The notes beneath the pieces were generated by a model. That model had not been told where the DNA came from. It saw only the letters and a program-made list of their open reading frames with translations, and did no database searches. Positions 1 to 7,987 of a stretch of DNA of 64,000 bases are shown here, piece by piece. Positions within the stretch are counted from its first letter, which is position 1; the number at the start of each line of letters is the position of its first letter. Origin of the DNA: Qipengyuania sp. S6317L1 (lineage in GTDB: Bacteria > Pseudomonadota > Alphaproteobacteria > Sphingomonadales > Sphingomonadaceae); assembly GCF_023015615.1 (NCBI RefSeq), contig NZ_JALKAJ010000004.1:372001-436000 (forward strand). Reading direction: 5' to 3'. The translations under genes and the position numbers were made by a program.

Positions 1-20
1 CCCTTTTCGACCAAAAAGGC

Positions 21-1553
21 CTAATCCCCCGAGGCCAACAGAGTATCGCTCGGTACGATCTGCACGTCCCACTTAATACCAAGCCGGTCAGCGAGAAGCT
101 TCAAATCCTTTTCGGTCGAGAAGCCAATAAGCGCCCCCTGGCTTTCTGCAATGCGCAAGGTGAGCGTATCACCCTCAATCGTCAGACGGCTATCTTGCAG
201 CGAACGGCGCGACCCCGCACCGAGCCTTCGAGCAAGCCGCACAGCAAGGCCCCAGATGATCGCTTCATCGAGCGCCTCTTGCTCAGCGAGCGCCTTCACC
301 TCGTCTGGCAAATCGAGCGCATTGCCATTGGCCGCAATCGAAGCGGCAAGCATGGCGCGGTCTTTCGCTTCAACCGATATCCACCGCTTGTGCAGGGCCC
401 AGTCGATCGCCACGCGCTGCCGGATATTGGGCTCGATCTGCATCGAGGCGAGCGAAAGCATGGTTGCTGCTTCGCGTAGGCGTTCGCTGCCGTGTTTGCG
501 CGATGGCGCGGTATCGACCGTCCAGCTGGCAATCCGGGTCGCGAGCGTCGCAGGCGCGCCGCGCTGCGCTGCGAAGACCGATACGCCTGCAAGCAGCGGG
601 TCGAGAGTCTTGCTGTGATCGGGCAAGCCATCATAGAGCAGCCCCTCGCGAATGCCCCATGAGGAAAACACGATTTTCGAGGGCTGAAAGCGGGACAGCA
701 TGGCCTCTGCCAACACCGATGTGTCGGGCAGCTTTTCGGCGCGCATTGAGGAAATCCGCTCACGCGAGCCGAGGCTTTCTACCGTTTCGTTGGCAAGCGC
801 CTTACCGAGAAGTTTCTTCGCTTCTTTAACGCCGAGTTCGAAACCGTGCGGGTCGCTAAGAGGGTGGCCCTGCTCCTGCATCGCATAAACGGCCATGGTG
901 CGCAGCGTGCCGCCAACAAGGTAGAGCGGCTCTCCTTTGAGCACATCCGGCGCGCCCTTTTTAAGCTTCTTCTCCAAGGCCTTGCGCATCTCGCTGCGCG
1001 ATCCGCCGCGAAGGTCAGGCAGACGCAAGGTGCCAAGTGGCAGAGACACCGCATCATGCGCGCCCTGTTCTCCAAGTCGCACCAGTTCAAGGCTTCCCCC
1101 GCCCAAATCCGCAACCGTCCCTCGCGCGCCCGGAAATGCTCCCAAAACGCCTTGCGCGCTCAGCAAACCTTCTTCCTCGCCGGAGACAATCGTCGGAGTG
1201 AAGCCGAGCTTTTTGAGCTGCTTGATAAACGCCTTGCCATTGCTCGCCTCGCGTACAGCGGCGGTGGCAACGGTAGTCACATCCGTGACCTTGAGGTCTT
1301 CCAACAAAAGCGCAAAACGCCCCAGGCCTCGCAAGGCAAGCTCAATCGCCTCCTCGGCAAGCACGCCGTTGCTCGCGATATCGCGGCCCAGTTTGGCGGT
1401 TACTTTTTCATTGAGAAGCACAGTAGGCGCACGCATCGAGCCGCCATAGATCACCATGCGCACGGTATTTGAGCCAATGTCGATGATCGCGCGGCCCGGC
1501 TTATTGCCCGAAAGCGTCCCATCCCGGCTGCCCCGAACCTTCGCGGTGCTCAA
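21..1553 (-). CDS. ppx: Exopolyphosphatase, Ppx/GppA family
   Basis: Predicted cytoplasmic phosphatase that releases phosphate from polyphosphate ends, or converts pppGpp to ppGpp (known family roles). The 510-residue protein has the actin/hsp70-fold signatures of the family: DIGSNTVRMVIY near residue 25, the glycine-rich GTVADLGGGSLELVRLG around 145-160, and a second glycine-rich loop YLVGGTLRTMAVYA. The C-terminal half is the helical HD-like region of long Ppx proteins. Its ATG overlaps the ppk stop by four bases (ATGA), so the two are probably translationally coupled, pairing polyP synthesis with breakdown. The length is normal for the long form. Ppx versus GppA activity cannot be told from sequence alone. 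Confidence 0.93.
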   Translation of the reverse strand: MSTAKVRGSRDGTLSGNKPGRAIIDIGSNTVRMVIYGGSMRAPTVLLNEKVTAKLGRDIASNGVLAEEAIELALRGLGRFALLLEDLKVTDVTTVATAAVREASNGKAFIKQLKKLGFTPTIVSGEEEGLLSAQGVLGAFPGARGTVADLGGGSLELVRLGEQGAHDAVSLPLGTLRLPDLRGGSRSEMRKALEKKLKKGAPDVLKGEPLYLVGGTLRTMAVYAMQEQGHPLSDPHGFELGVKEAKKLLGKALANETVESLGSRERISSMRAEKLPDTSVLAEAMLSRFQPSKIVFSSWGIREGLLYDGLPDHSKTLDPLLAGVSVFAAQRGAPATLATRIASWTVDTAPSRKHGSERLREAATMLSLASMQIEPNIRQRVAIDWALHKRWISVEAKDRAMLAASIAANGNALDLPDEVKALAEQEALDEAIIWGLAVRLARRLGAGSRRSLQDSRLTIEGDTLTLRIAESQGALIGFSTEKDLKLLADRLGIKWDVQIVPSDTLLASGD

Positions 1554-3778
1554 CCCGAACGGCCCTTGCGCAGGGAAAGTTTGGGCACGCCGCCTGCCTC
1601 TAGCGCCCCGCCGCGCCCTGAAAGAGATGGGTTTGTCATAAAGTAACGGTGACAGTTAAACGGCTTGGTGTCACCCTCAGTCGGTGGCTCGACCCGGGTA
1701 TAACTGCCATCGGAATGCAGCCACCAGCTCTGCTCCACATCGAGCATATTGGCGAGCAGGACCTGCTGCAAAACCTGATCATGCACGGTACGGTTGAGGA
1801 TCGGGATGAGCGCCTCGACCCGGCGATCAAGGTTGCGCTCCATCAAATCAGCCGAAGCGATGAACACCGCAGCTTGCGCGCTGGGCATAGGTTCGCCATT
1901 GGCAAAGGCGTAAATCCGGCTGTGCTCCAGAAAACGCCCGATGATGGATTTGACCCGGATGTTTTCAGAAAGGCCCGCAACGCCCGGCCGCAGGCAGCAA
2001 ATTCCCCGCACCACCAGTTCAACCCTCACCCCTGCCTCGGAGGCGGCATAAAGACGGTTGATCATGGCCTCGTCGGTGATCTGGTTGCACTTGATCCAGA
2101 TCGCAGCAGGCTTGCCCGCACGCGCATTGGCAATTTCAGTATCAATCCGGTTGCAGATTTCCTGACGCAGATTGAGCGGCGCAATCGCGATATGTTTAAG
2201 CCCCGATGGCTCAACATATCCGGTCACGAAATTCATCATCTTCGCCGCGTCCTGCGTAAGCTTGGGGTCGGCGGTAAAGTAACTGAGATCGGTGTAAATC
2301 TTGGCGGTGACGGGGTGGTAATTGCCTGTGCCAAAGTGGCAATAGGTGCGAAAACCGCTGTCCTCGCGCCGCACCACCATCGACATTTTCGCGTGAGTTT
2401 TCCAGTCGGTGAAGCCGTAGATCACCTGAACGCCGGCACGCTCAAGCTTGCTTGCCCATTTAAGGTTCTGCTCTTCATCGAAGCGCGCTTTCAATTCGAC
2501 GACGGCGGTGACGGATTTGCCGTTTTCCGCCGCCTCGATCAGCGCGTTGATAACCGCCGACTGAGAGCCCGCGCGGTAAAGCGTCTGCTTGATTGCGACG
2601 ACATCGGGATCGGCGGCTGCCTGCCGGATGAAGTCGACCACTACCTCGAAGCTTTCATAGGGGTGATGAACGATGATGTCTTTTTCGCGGACGGCAGAGA
2701 ACAGGTCGCCATCGTGTTCGCGCACCCGCTCTGGATAGCGCGGAGAGTAGGCAGCAAACTTGAGGTCGGGCCTGTCTTCCTTGACGATTTCGGCAAGGCC
2801 GTCGATGCCGATAATCCCGTCGGTCTTGATCACCGCCGCTTCATGTACGCCCAACTGTTCGAGCAGGATCTCCTCGGCTTGAGGGTCAAAATCCTCTTCG
2901 AGTTCCAACTGGATCACCTGCCCCCGGCGGCGGCGCTGGATTGCGCTGCGGAAGGTGCGAACAAGGTCCTCTGCCTCTTCTTCGATTTCGATATCGCTGT
3001 CGCGAAGCACTCGGAACAGGCCGTCGCCCTTGATGGTAAATCCGGGAAAGAGCTTCTTTGCGTACCGCTGAATGAGCGACGCAATGGAGATGTAGATCGC
3101 CTCGCCTTCCCCGGCGATCTCTCCGGGGACCCGCACAAAGCGCGGCAGAGCGCCGGGGATGAGGATCATCTCCATGATCTGCTCCTCGTCGGCATCGCGC
3201 GAGAGCGTGAAGAGAAGGCCCATGCCTTCGTTATGGACGAAGGGAAACGGGTGCGCCGGGTCGAGGGCCTGCGGCGTGATGACCGGCATGATCTCGTCCA
3301 AGAAGAACGCTTCGAGCCATTGATGGGCAGATGCCTCGATCCGCTGCTCGTCGGCGATGTGAATATCGCTTGCCGCCAAAAGCGCGCGTAAGTCGCGCCA
3401 GATATCTTGCTGCCGCAAAGCGATTGCCGAGGCCTTTTCACGGATCGCGGACAATTGCTGACTGGGTGTGCGGCCATCAATTGCGGGGCGATCAATCCCG
3501 CGCTGTGCCTGTCCGACAAGGCCCGCCACACGGATCATCATGAATTCGTCGAGATTGCTGCCCGAAATCGAGAGAAAACGCAGGCGCTCGAGCAGAGGGT
3601 ATTGTTCGTTCGACGCCTCCGCCAAAACGCGCTCGTTAAACGCGAGCCATGACAGCTCCCGGTTGAAATAGGCATCGCCTCCGGGCGCGATAAAGGGAGT
3701 ATGGGCAGACGGCGGGGTTGCCGCCGAGGCTTCCGGTTCGCAGTTTTTCGCTTCGTCTGAGATCGGTTGGCTGCTCAT
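1550..3778 (-). CDS. ppk: Polyphosphate kinase 1
   Basis: Catalyses reversible transfer of the ATP gamma-phosphate to polyphosphate. The protein carries the PPK1 N-terminal domain (FNRELSWLAFNERVLAEA), the middle domain (HHPYESFEVVVDFIRQAA), and the two phospholipase-D-like C-terminal domains. KTHAKMSMVV and HFGTGNYHP are the stretches that hold the catalytic histidines in the family. An in-frame ATG lies 12 bases upstream (3790). The start at 3778 is preferred because GGAAGAGG lies just before it, although the spacing is short. Only about 40-50 bases separate it from the virB11 stop upstream, so read-through from the secretion operon is possible. The C-terminus is slightly longer than in typical 690-720 residue homologues. 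Confidence 0.94.
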   Translation of the reverse strand: MSSQPISDEAKNCEPEASAATPPSAHTPFIAPGGDAYFNRELSWLAFNERVLAEASNEQYPLLERLRFLSISGSNLDEFMMIRVAGLVGQAQRGIDRPAIDGRTPSQQLSAIREKASAIALRQQDIWRDLRALLAASDIHIADEQRIEASAHQWLEAFFLDEIMPVITPQALDPAHPFPFVHNEGMGLLFTLSRDADEEQIMEMILIPGALPRFVRVPGEIAGEGEAIYISIASLIQRYAKKLFPGFTIKGDGLFRVLRDSDIEIEEEAEDLVRTFRSAIQRRRRGQVIQLELEEDFDPQAEEILLEQLGVHEAAVIKTDGIIGIDGLAEIVKEDRPDLKFAAYSPRYPERVREHDGDLFSAVREKDIIVHHPYESFEVVVDFIRQAAADPDVVAIKQTLYRAGSQSAVINALIEAAENGKSVTAVVELKARFDEEQNLKWASKLERAGVQVIYGFTDWKTHAKMSMVVRREDSGFRTYCHFGTGNYHPVTAKIYTDLSYFTADPKLTQDAAKMMNFVTGYVEPSGLKHIAIAPLNLRQEICNRIDTEIANARAGKPAAIWIKCNQITDEAMINRLYAASEAGVRVELVVRGICCLRPGVAGLSENIRVKSIIGRFLEHSRIYAFANGEPMPSAQAAVFIASADLMERNLDRRVEALIPILNRTVHDQVLQQVLLANMLDVEQSWWLHSDGSYTRVEPPTEGDTKPFNCHRYFMTNPSLSGRGGALEAGGVPKLSLRKGRSG

Positions 3779-3829
3779 CGCCTCTTCCATTTAGGCATTC
3801 AGGAAAATTTCGCCAACGCCAATGCTGGC

Positions 3830-4849
3830 TCACATAAGCGAATTCGAATTCGCAATCGCCGTGATCCCGCGTTTACCTGTCGCATCGCGGCCCAATTGCA
3901 CGATCACGTCAATCACGCTTGCGGCGTATTCAATCGTATCCTGACGCGACAGGCCAATCCCCGTCTGCATTACCATCAGCGACAATTGTTCCAACGCGCC
4001 GCGAAGCGAATTGGCGTGAATGGTTGAAAAACTGCCAGGGTGGCCGGTGTTGATCGCACGCAGGAAAGAAACGCTTTCTGCGCCGCGAAGCTCACCCAGA
4101 ACGATACGGTCGGGGCGAAGACGCAGCGCCGATTGCAAAAGCTCATTGGGCGTGACCTTGGCCTCGCCAAGCTCACCCTTCACAGCGACGAGCCCAACCG
4201 AGTTCTCGCCCGGGAATTTCAGCTCTGGCGTATCTTCGACCATGACCACGCGCTCCTGCCTCGGAATTTCGCCGAGCATCGCATTCAGGAAAGTGGTTTT
4301 ACCGGTGCTGGTGCCGCCGGAGATCAGGATAGTGCGGCGATGCTGGATCGCTGCACGCAGGAACGCGATGGGTTCCTGATTGGGGTCGGGCATCCGTGCC
4401 TCGCGCTCGCCAGCCAGAGGCCCTGTGTCATAGGCATCGAGCGGCAGGTCGAGGCGGCGGTGACGGCGGATCGCCATAACCCAGTGCTTGCGGCTTGCAG
4501 GTGGCCCGCAGAACTGCACCCGCGCGCCATCGGGCAGGGTCGCGCCCAGAAGCGGGTGTTCGCGGTTGATCCCTTGATGGCTTACACGCGCCACTTGTTC
4601 GGCAAGTCGCTGAACCAGCCGGTCGTCTATCTCCGGCGTATCGATCCGCTTCATGCCCGGATCGCTTGCATCCTCCACCCATACCTCGCCAGGCTGATTG
4701 ACCATGATTTCGGTCACCGTGTCACGTTCAAGCCAGCGTCTGAATGGCGCAAGATACGCCTCGAGATAGACGCTGCGCTCACCCGTGATCGGGGTCGCGG
4801 CCTCGGGTGGGGTAGCGCCGGCTAGAATAGGATGGACATCTGCGCTCAT
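3830..4849 (-). CDS. virB11: Type IV secretion ATPase VirB11
   Basis: Hexameric traffic ATPase at the inner face of a P-type type IV secretion system. The 339-residue protein has an N-terminal domain (VTEIMVNQPGEVWVE), Walker A SGGTSTGKTTFLNAML near residue 205, an Asp/Glu box VVMVEDTPELK, Walker B-region RPDRIVLGELRG and a His box GHPGSFSTIHANS. These are all the family signatures. Its ATG overlaps the virB10 stop (ATGA), so it is the last secretion gene of the operon and sits directly before ppk. The C-terminus (RGITAIANSNSLM) is a little short, but all motifs are intact. Confidence 0.94.
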   Translation of the reverse strand: MSADVHPILAGATPPEAATPITGERSVYLEAYLAPFRRWLERDTVTEIMVNQPGEVWVEDASDPGMKRIDTPEIDDRLVQRLAEQVARVSHQGINREHPLLGATLPDGARVQFCGPPASRKHWVMAIRRHRRLDLPLDAYDTGPLAGEREARMPDPNQEPIAFLRAAIQHRRTILISGGTSTGKTTFLNAMLGEIPRQERVVMVEDTPELKFPGENSVGLVAVKGELGEAKVTPNELLQSALRLRPDRIVLGELRGAESVSFLRAINTGHPGSFSTIHANSLRGALEQLSLMVMQTGIGLSRQDTIEYAASVIDVIVQLGRDATGKRGITAIANSNSLM

Positions 4850-5979
4850 CAGTTGACCGTCGAGAAATCCAGATCGCGCGCGGTGAAGACGCGGATGGGT
4901 TCGCCTTGCCCTACGCGAATAGTCGGGCTGATTGCGCCGTCCTGCTGGGCCGCGATGGAAGCCGCGCTCTGCCCTGCCCCGCCAAGCACCACAGATGTAC
5001 CGCCAGAGGCAATCGCGCCAAGCCCGCCGACAACCGAAAGCAGCATGGCCGAACCAAAGCGGCGGAAGAAGTGGTTGTCGACCTTGCCCTGAAGCCCCGT
5101 GGTCCCGTCAAAGGCAACCGCAGGCGAGGCGATATTGACCGATGCGCCGTCCGGGCGGATCAACCTTGTCCAGATTACATAGGCGCGTTTCTGCCCCTGT
5201 TGGACGCCGGACTGATACTGACCGATCAGGCGCGATGAACGGGGTACGAGCACTTTGGTCCCGTCAAAGCTCTTCACATCCTGGCTCACCACCGCGCGCA
5301 CATATCCCGGTACATCGGTGGTGATCGCTGTTTCGAGGATCGCAGGGATCATTGTGCCTTCAGTGACAGTGGTCGAAGGGTTTGTCATGGCACGGGCTTG
5401 CGCAGGCGCGCCGCCAACACCGCCAACCCGGCTTGCGAATGCGGCGGCGGAGCCACCTGCGCCAGTGTCGCCAATTGAACTACCGGTAACAGGTTGTGCT
5501 GCGGTTCCCTCTGCTGCGTTGGTTGCCTGACGCGAGGCTGCGCTTGCGTCGAACACGAGAGAGGGGGTCGCATAAGGATTGGTTTGCGGTCCGGCAGCCA
5601 CGACTGGCGGATTGGCGACCACGGGCGCAGGAGCGGGAGCAACCACAGGAGACACAACTGGCCCCGGCACTTCAGTTGGTGCCATAGCCGGAGCCGTAGC
5701 TGCCACCGGCTCAGCTGGAGGAGCCTCTGGCGCAGGCTCGGGCAGTTCGGCTGCGGTCATCGCCCAGAATGTAACAGCTCCCAAAAGCCCGACCAGAGCG
5801 ACACCAGCAGCAAGCCCCAGCCCTTCGGTCTTGGTCTTGCGCTCGGCCACGGCGGAGAAACCGTTGCGGCTTGCAAGGTCGATAACCTCGGCACTTGTTT
5901 GCTCGCGCGGATCGGTGTCGGGACCTGAGCCATCGCCCGATTTTGATGGAAGCCGCATAGCAAGACGCATTTTTCCCAC
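4849..5979 (-). CDS. virB10: Type IV secretion core-complex protein VirB10/TrbI
   Basis: Envelope-spanning core-complex subunit that links inner-membrane ATPases to the outer-membrane pore. The 376-residue protein has a cytoplasmic N-terminus, one membrane segment (GLGLAAGVALVGLLGAVTFWAM, about residues 52-73), a Pro/Ala-rich periplasmic stretch (about 75-150, with repeated PAPAP-like blocks), and the C-terminal TrbI beta-barrel domain (GTMIPAILETAITTDVPGYV). These match the family layout. It lies between virB9 (8-base gap) and virB11 (ATGA overlap). An alternative start three codons in (MRLAMRL) cannot be excluded. Confidence 0.93.
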   Translation of the reverse strand: MGKMRLAMRLPSKSGDGSGPDTDPREQTSAEVIDLASRNGFSAVAERKTKTEGLGLAAGVALVGLLGAVTFWAMTAAELPEPAPEAPPAEPVAATAPAMAPTEVPGPVVSPVVAPAPAPVVANPPVVAAGPQTNPYATPSLVFDASAASRQATNAAEGTAAQPVTGSSIGDTGAGGSAAAFASRVGGVGGAPAQARAMTNPSTTVTEGTMIPAILETAITTDVPGYVRAVVSQDVKSFDGTKVLVPRSSRLIGQYQSGVQQGQKRAYVIWTRLIRPDGASVNIASPAVAFDGTTGLQGKVDNHFFRRFGSAMLLSVVGGLGAIASGGTSVVLGGAGQSAASIAAQQDGAISPTIRVGQGEPIRVFTARDLDFSTVN

Positions 5980-5987
5980 TCCTTACC

Positions 5988-6806
5988 TTATGACCCGCGA
6001 GGCATATCTGGCCCCGCATCAGCACTGCGAGGGCGCGGTGGCCCGACATTGATGAGCGTTGCGCGTTCCTTGCCTTTGCGAAGGATTATCTGCGCTGGCA
6101 TATCACTCAAAACGATGGTGTTGCCGCGAACCGTGAAGTTCAACGGCCCCTCGACCCCGTCAGGACTGATGCCAAGGATTGCCGGAATTTCAGCATCCGG
6201 GCCCCAGGTGAGGAAAACCGCATCGCCATCGTCATAGGTGCGCGAGGGCAAAAGGCCGGTGTCGCCCTCCCCTGCCCATTCAAAATTCAGCCGGGCCGGA
6301 TCGACGACCGCAAAGGGATCGCGCGCCGCCTCAAGCTCAAGCGCATTCGCCTCATCACGCTTTGCCTGCTCTGCTGCGGCAAGCGCTGCTTCGGCGGCGG
6401 CTTTTTCAAGCTCGGGGTAGCGGAACTGAAGGACGTAAAGCGGCGCATTGCGCGGGGATGCCACGAGGTCGAACAAATAGGTGCGGCGGTTGGTGACCAC
6501 CGTCATATTGGTCCGCGCAGAGGTCGCGAGCGGTTTCACGAACAAAAGCGTTTGCGCCTGATTGGGCTGCACCTGCCATGCACTGCTGTCGCCAATCGCG
6601 ACATTCTGGATCACTTCATCTGGCGCGAATTTGAGTGTGGTCTGGACCTTCACCTTGCCGTTGACGGTGTAAACCCGCGTTTCATCAAAGACCTGTGTAA
6701 CAAGGCGCGGATCGTCGGCACGCTGCACATCCTGCGCAAAAGCGGGCGCGGCCAGCGCAAGTGCGCCGGCGAGGAAAGAAAGCCGAAGAGGACGGCTGCG
6801 GATCAT
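5988..6806 (-). CDS. virB9: Type IV secretion core-complex protein VirB9
   Basis: Outer-membrane-associated core-complex subunit. The open frame extends further upstream, but the start is placed at the ATG at 6806. That codon overlaps the virB6 stop (ATGA) and begins a clear Sec signal peptide (SFLAGALALAAPAFA|QD). The mature part has the CagX/VirB9 signatures: DPRLVTQVFDETRVYTV near residue 30, VVTNRRTYLFDLVA in the middle, and a C-terminal DGDAVFLTW...IPAILGISPDG region that pairs with VirB7/VirB10 in characterised systems. The 272-residue length is typical. No separate VirB7 lipoprotein gene was recognised beside it. Confidence 0.92.
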   Translation of the reverse strand: MIRSRPLRLSFLAGALALAAPAFAQDVQRADDPRLVTQVFDETRVYTVNGKVKVQTTLKFAPDEVIQNVAIGDSSAWQVQPNQAQTLLFVKPLATSARTNMTVVTNRRTYLFDLVASPRNAPLYVLQFRYPELEKAAAEAALAAAEQAKRDEANALELEAARDPFAVVDPARLNFEWAGEGDTGLLPSRTYDDGDAVFLTWGPDAEIPAILGISPDGVEGPLNFTVRGNTIVLSDMPAQIILRKGKERATLINVGPPRPRSADAGPDMPRGS

Positions 6807-7987
6807 TTGGATGTCTCCGGTTTGGGACGGGCGCTTGCCGATGGGGCGGAGCGGAAACGATTGCCAATGCCCCTCGTGCGGGATGCAGCGGCGGATTGGG
6901 GGCCGGATTGCGAGTTGCCAGAACCAGTCGCGAATACTTTCGTCTCGCGAACGGTGTTGGTGGTGCTCGAACCATTGGTGTCGTTGGCCGCAACTACGCT
7001 TGGTGACACCACCGCCGTCCGGCGCACGCCACTCGCCGCGGTGGGCATCGTTTGGGCGGCGCGGTTGACGGTAGGGCTGACAACGGGCGCGGGCGCATTG
7101 TGATAGGCGTCGGAATTGGGCTGTGTCGCGACATCGGGCGTGGCAAAGCCGAACACCTGCCACCCGCTGACCATCTTGGAGCCGACGTAAAGCACCATGA
7201 GCATCAGCATGCAGTGGACAAAGCCCACAAGGAAAAACGCCATGGCTGCTTGCTGGTCGATCACTCCGGGCGTTGAGACGAGAGCTGAGAGGATAGGCAC
7301 AGCCATCTCAAGCATCAGCGAGCCGCCAACGACCGCGAAAAGCGGGGCGAGCGCAAGCATGACGAGGCCTTTGAGCCAGCCAACGAAGAGGCCTCTGGTG
7401 CCGTTGAACAAGGCGAGCACCACGAAGATCGGGCCCACGGCGAGGAGCAGCGCCAATCCGATGCGCGCCGTTACCAGAAGGCCCACCGTACCGATCAGCA
7501 GAAGCATCGCGCCGATCCACATCATGCCCGGCGGCGAAAAGGCGCTGATGTCTTCAATGCCCGTGCTCGCCTCCTGGATCGCCAAGAAAACGATATCGAG
7601 CTTGAGTGCGAAAGTCGCGGTCGCGGACCCATCGCTTGCGGTAAGCACGCCAGCAAGAAAGTCGGGTGCCGTCACAAAGAGGTTGTAGAAGATGGTTGAG
7701 AACGCTGCAAAGCTTGTAGCGAAAGTCAGGACGAGGCCCACCGTCACCATCTTTGGCAAAAGAGCGCGAACCGAAAGATTTGACCGGCCCAGCAACAGAG
7801 AAATGCCGAAAAACGCGATGTAGAGCGTGAGCACCACCGTCAGGGCGATGCCAAGTTGTCCATCCGAGCCAAACAGGCGGCTAAATGCCTGCTCGCTGAC
7901 CTCGCTTGCGATGCAGTCAACGGCGGTCAGAGCGCCGGCGACGCCCGAGCCCATTTCTTCCGCTGCAAGATCGCAAGCCGTTGTCAT
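6803..7987 (-). CDS. virB6: Type IV secretion inner-membrane channel protein VirB6/TrbL
   Basis: Polytopic inner-membrane component of the translocation channel. The 394-residue protein has at least five hydrophobic segments (for example IALTVVLTLYIAFFGISLLL, LIGTVGLLVTARIGLALLLA and GFVHCMLMLMVLYVGSKM). The family-typical loop with conserved Trp/Gly (FNGTRGLFVGWLKGLVMLAL) follows the central segments. The C-terminal 110 residues are Ser/Thr/Ala-rich, low complexity and probably disordered. It overlaps virB4 upstream and virB9 downstream by four bases each, in keeping with one transcript. Confidence 0.9.
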   Translation of the reverse strand: MTTACDLAAEEMGSGVAGALTAVDCIASEVSEQAFSRLFGSDGQLGIALTVVLTLYIAFFGISLLLGRSNLSVRALLPKMVTVGLVLTFATSFAAFSTIFYNLFVTAPDFLAGVLTASDGSATATFALKLDIVFLAIQEASTGIEDISAFSPPGMMWIGAMLLLIGTVGLLVTARIGLALLLAVGPIFVVLALFNGTRGLFVGWLKGLVMLALAPLFAVVGGSLMLEMAVPILSALVSTPGVIDQQAAMAFFLVGFVHCMLMLMVLYVGSKMVSGWQVFGFATPDVATQPNSDAYHNAPAPVVSPTVNRAAQTMPTAASGVRRTAVVSPSVVAANDTNGSSTTNTVRETKVFATGSGNSQSGPQSAAASRTRGIGNRFRSAPSASARPKPETSK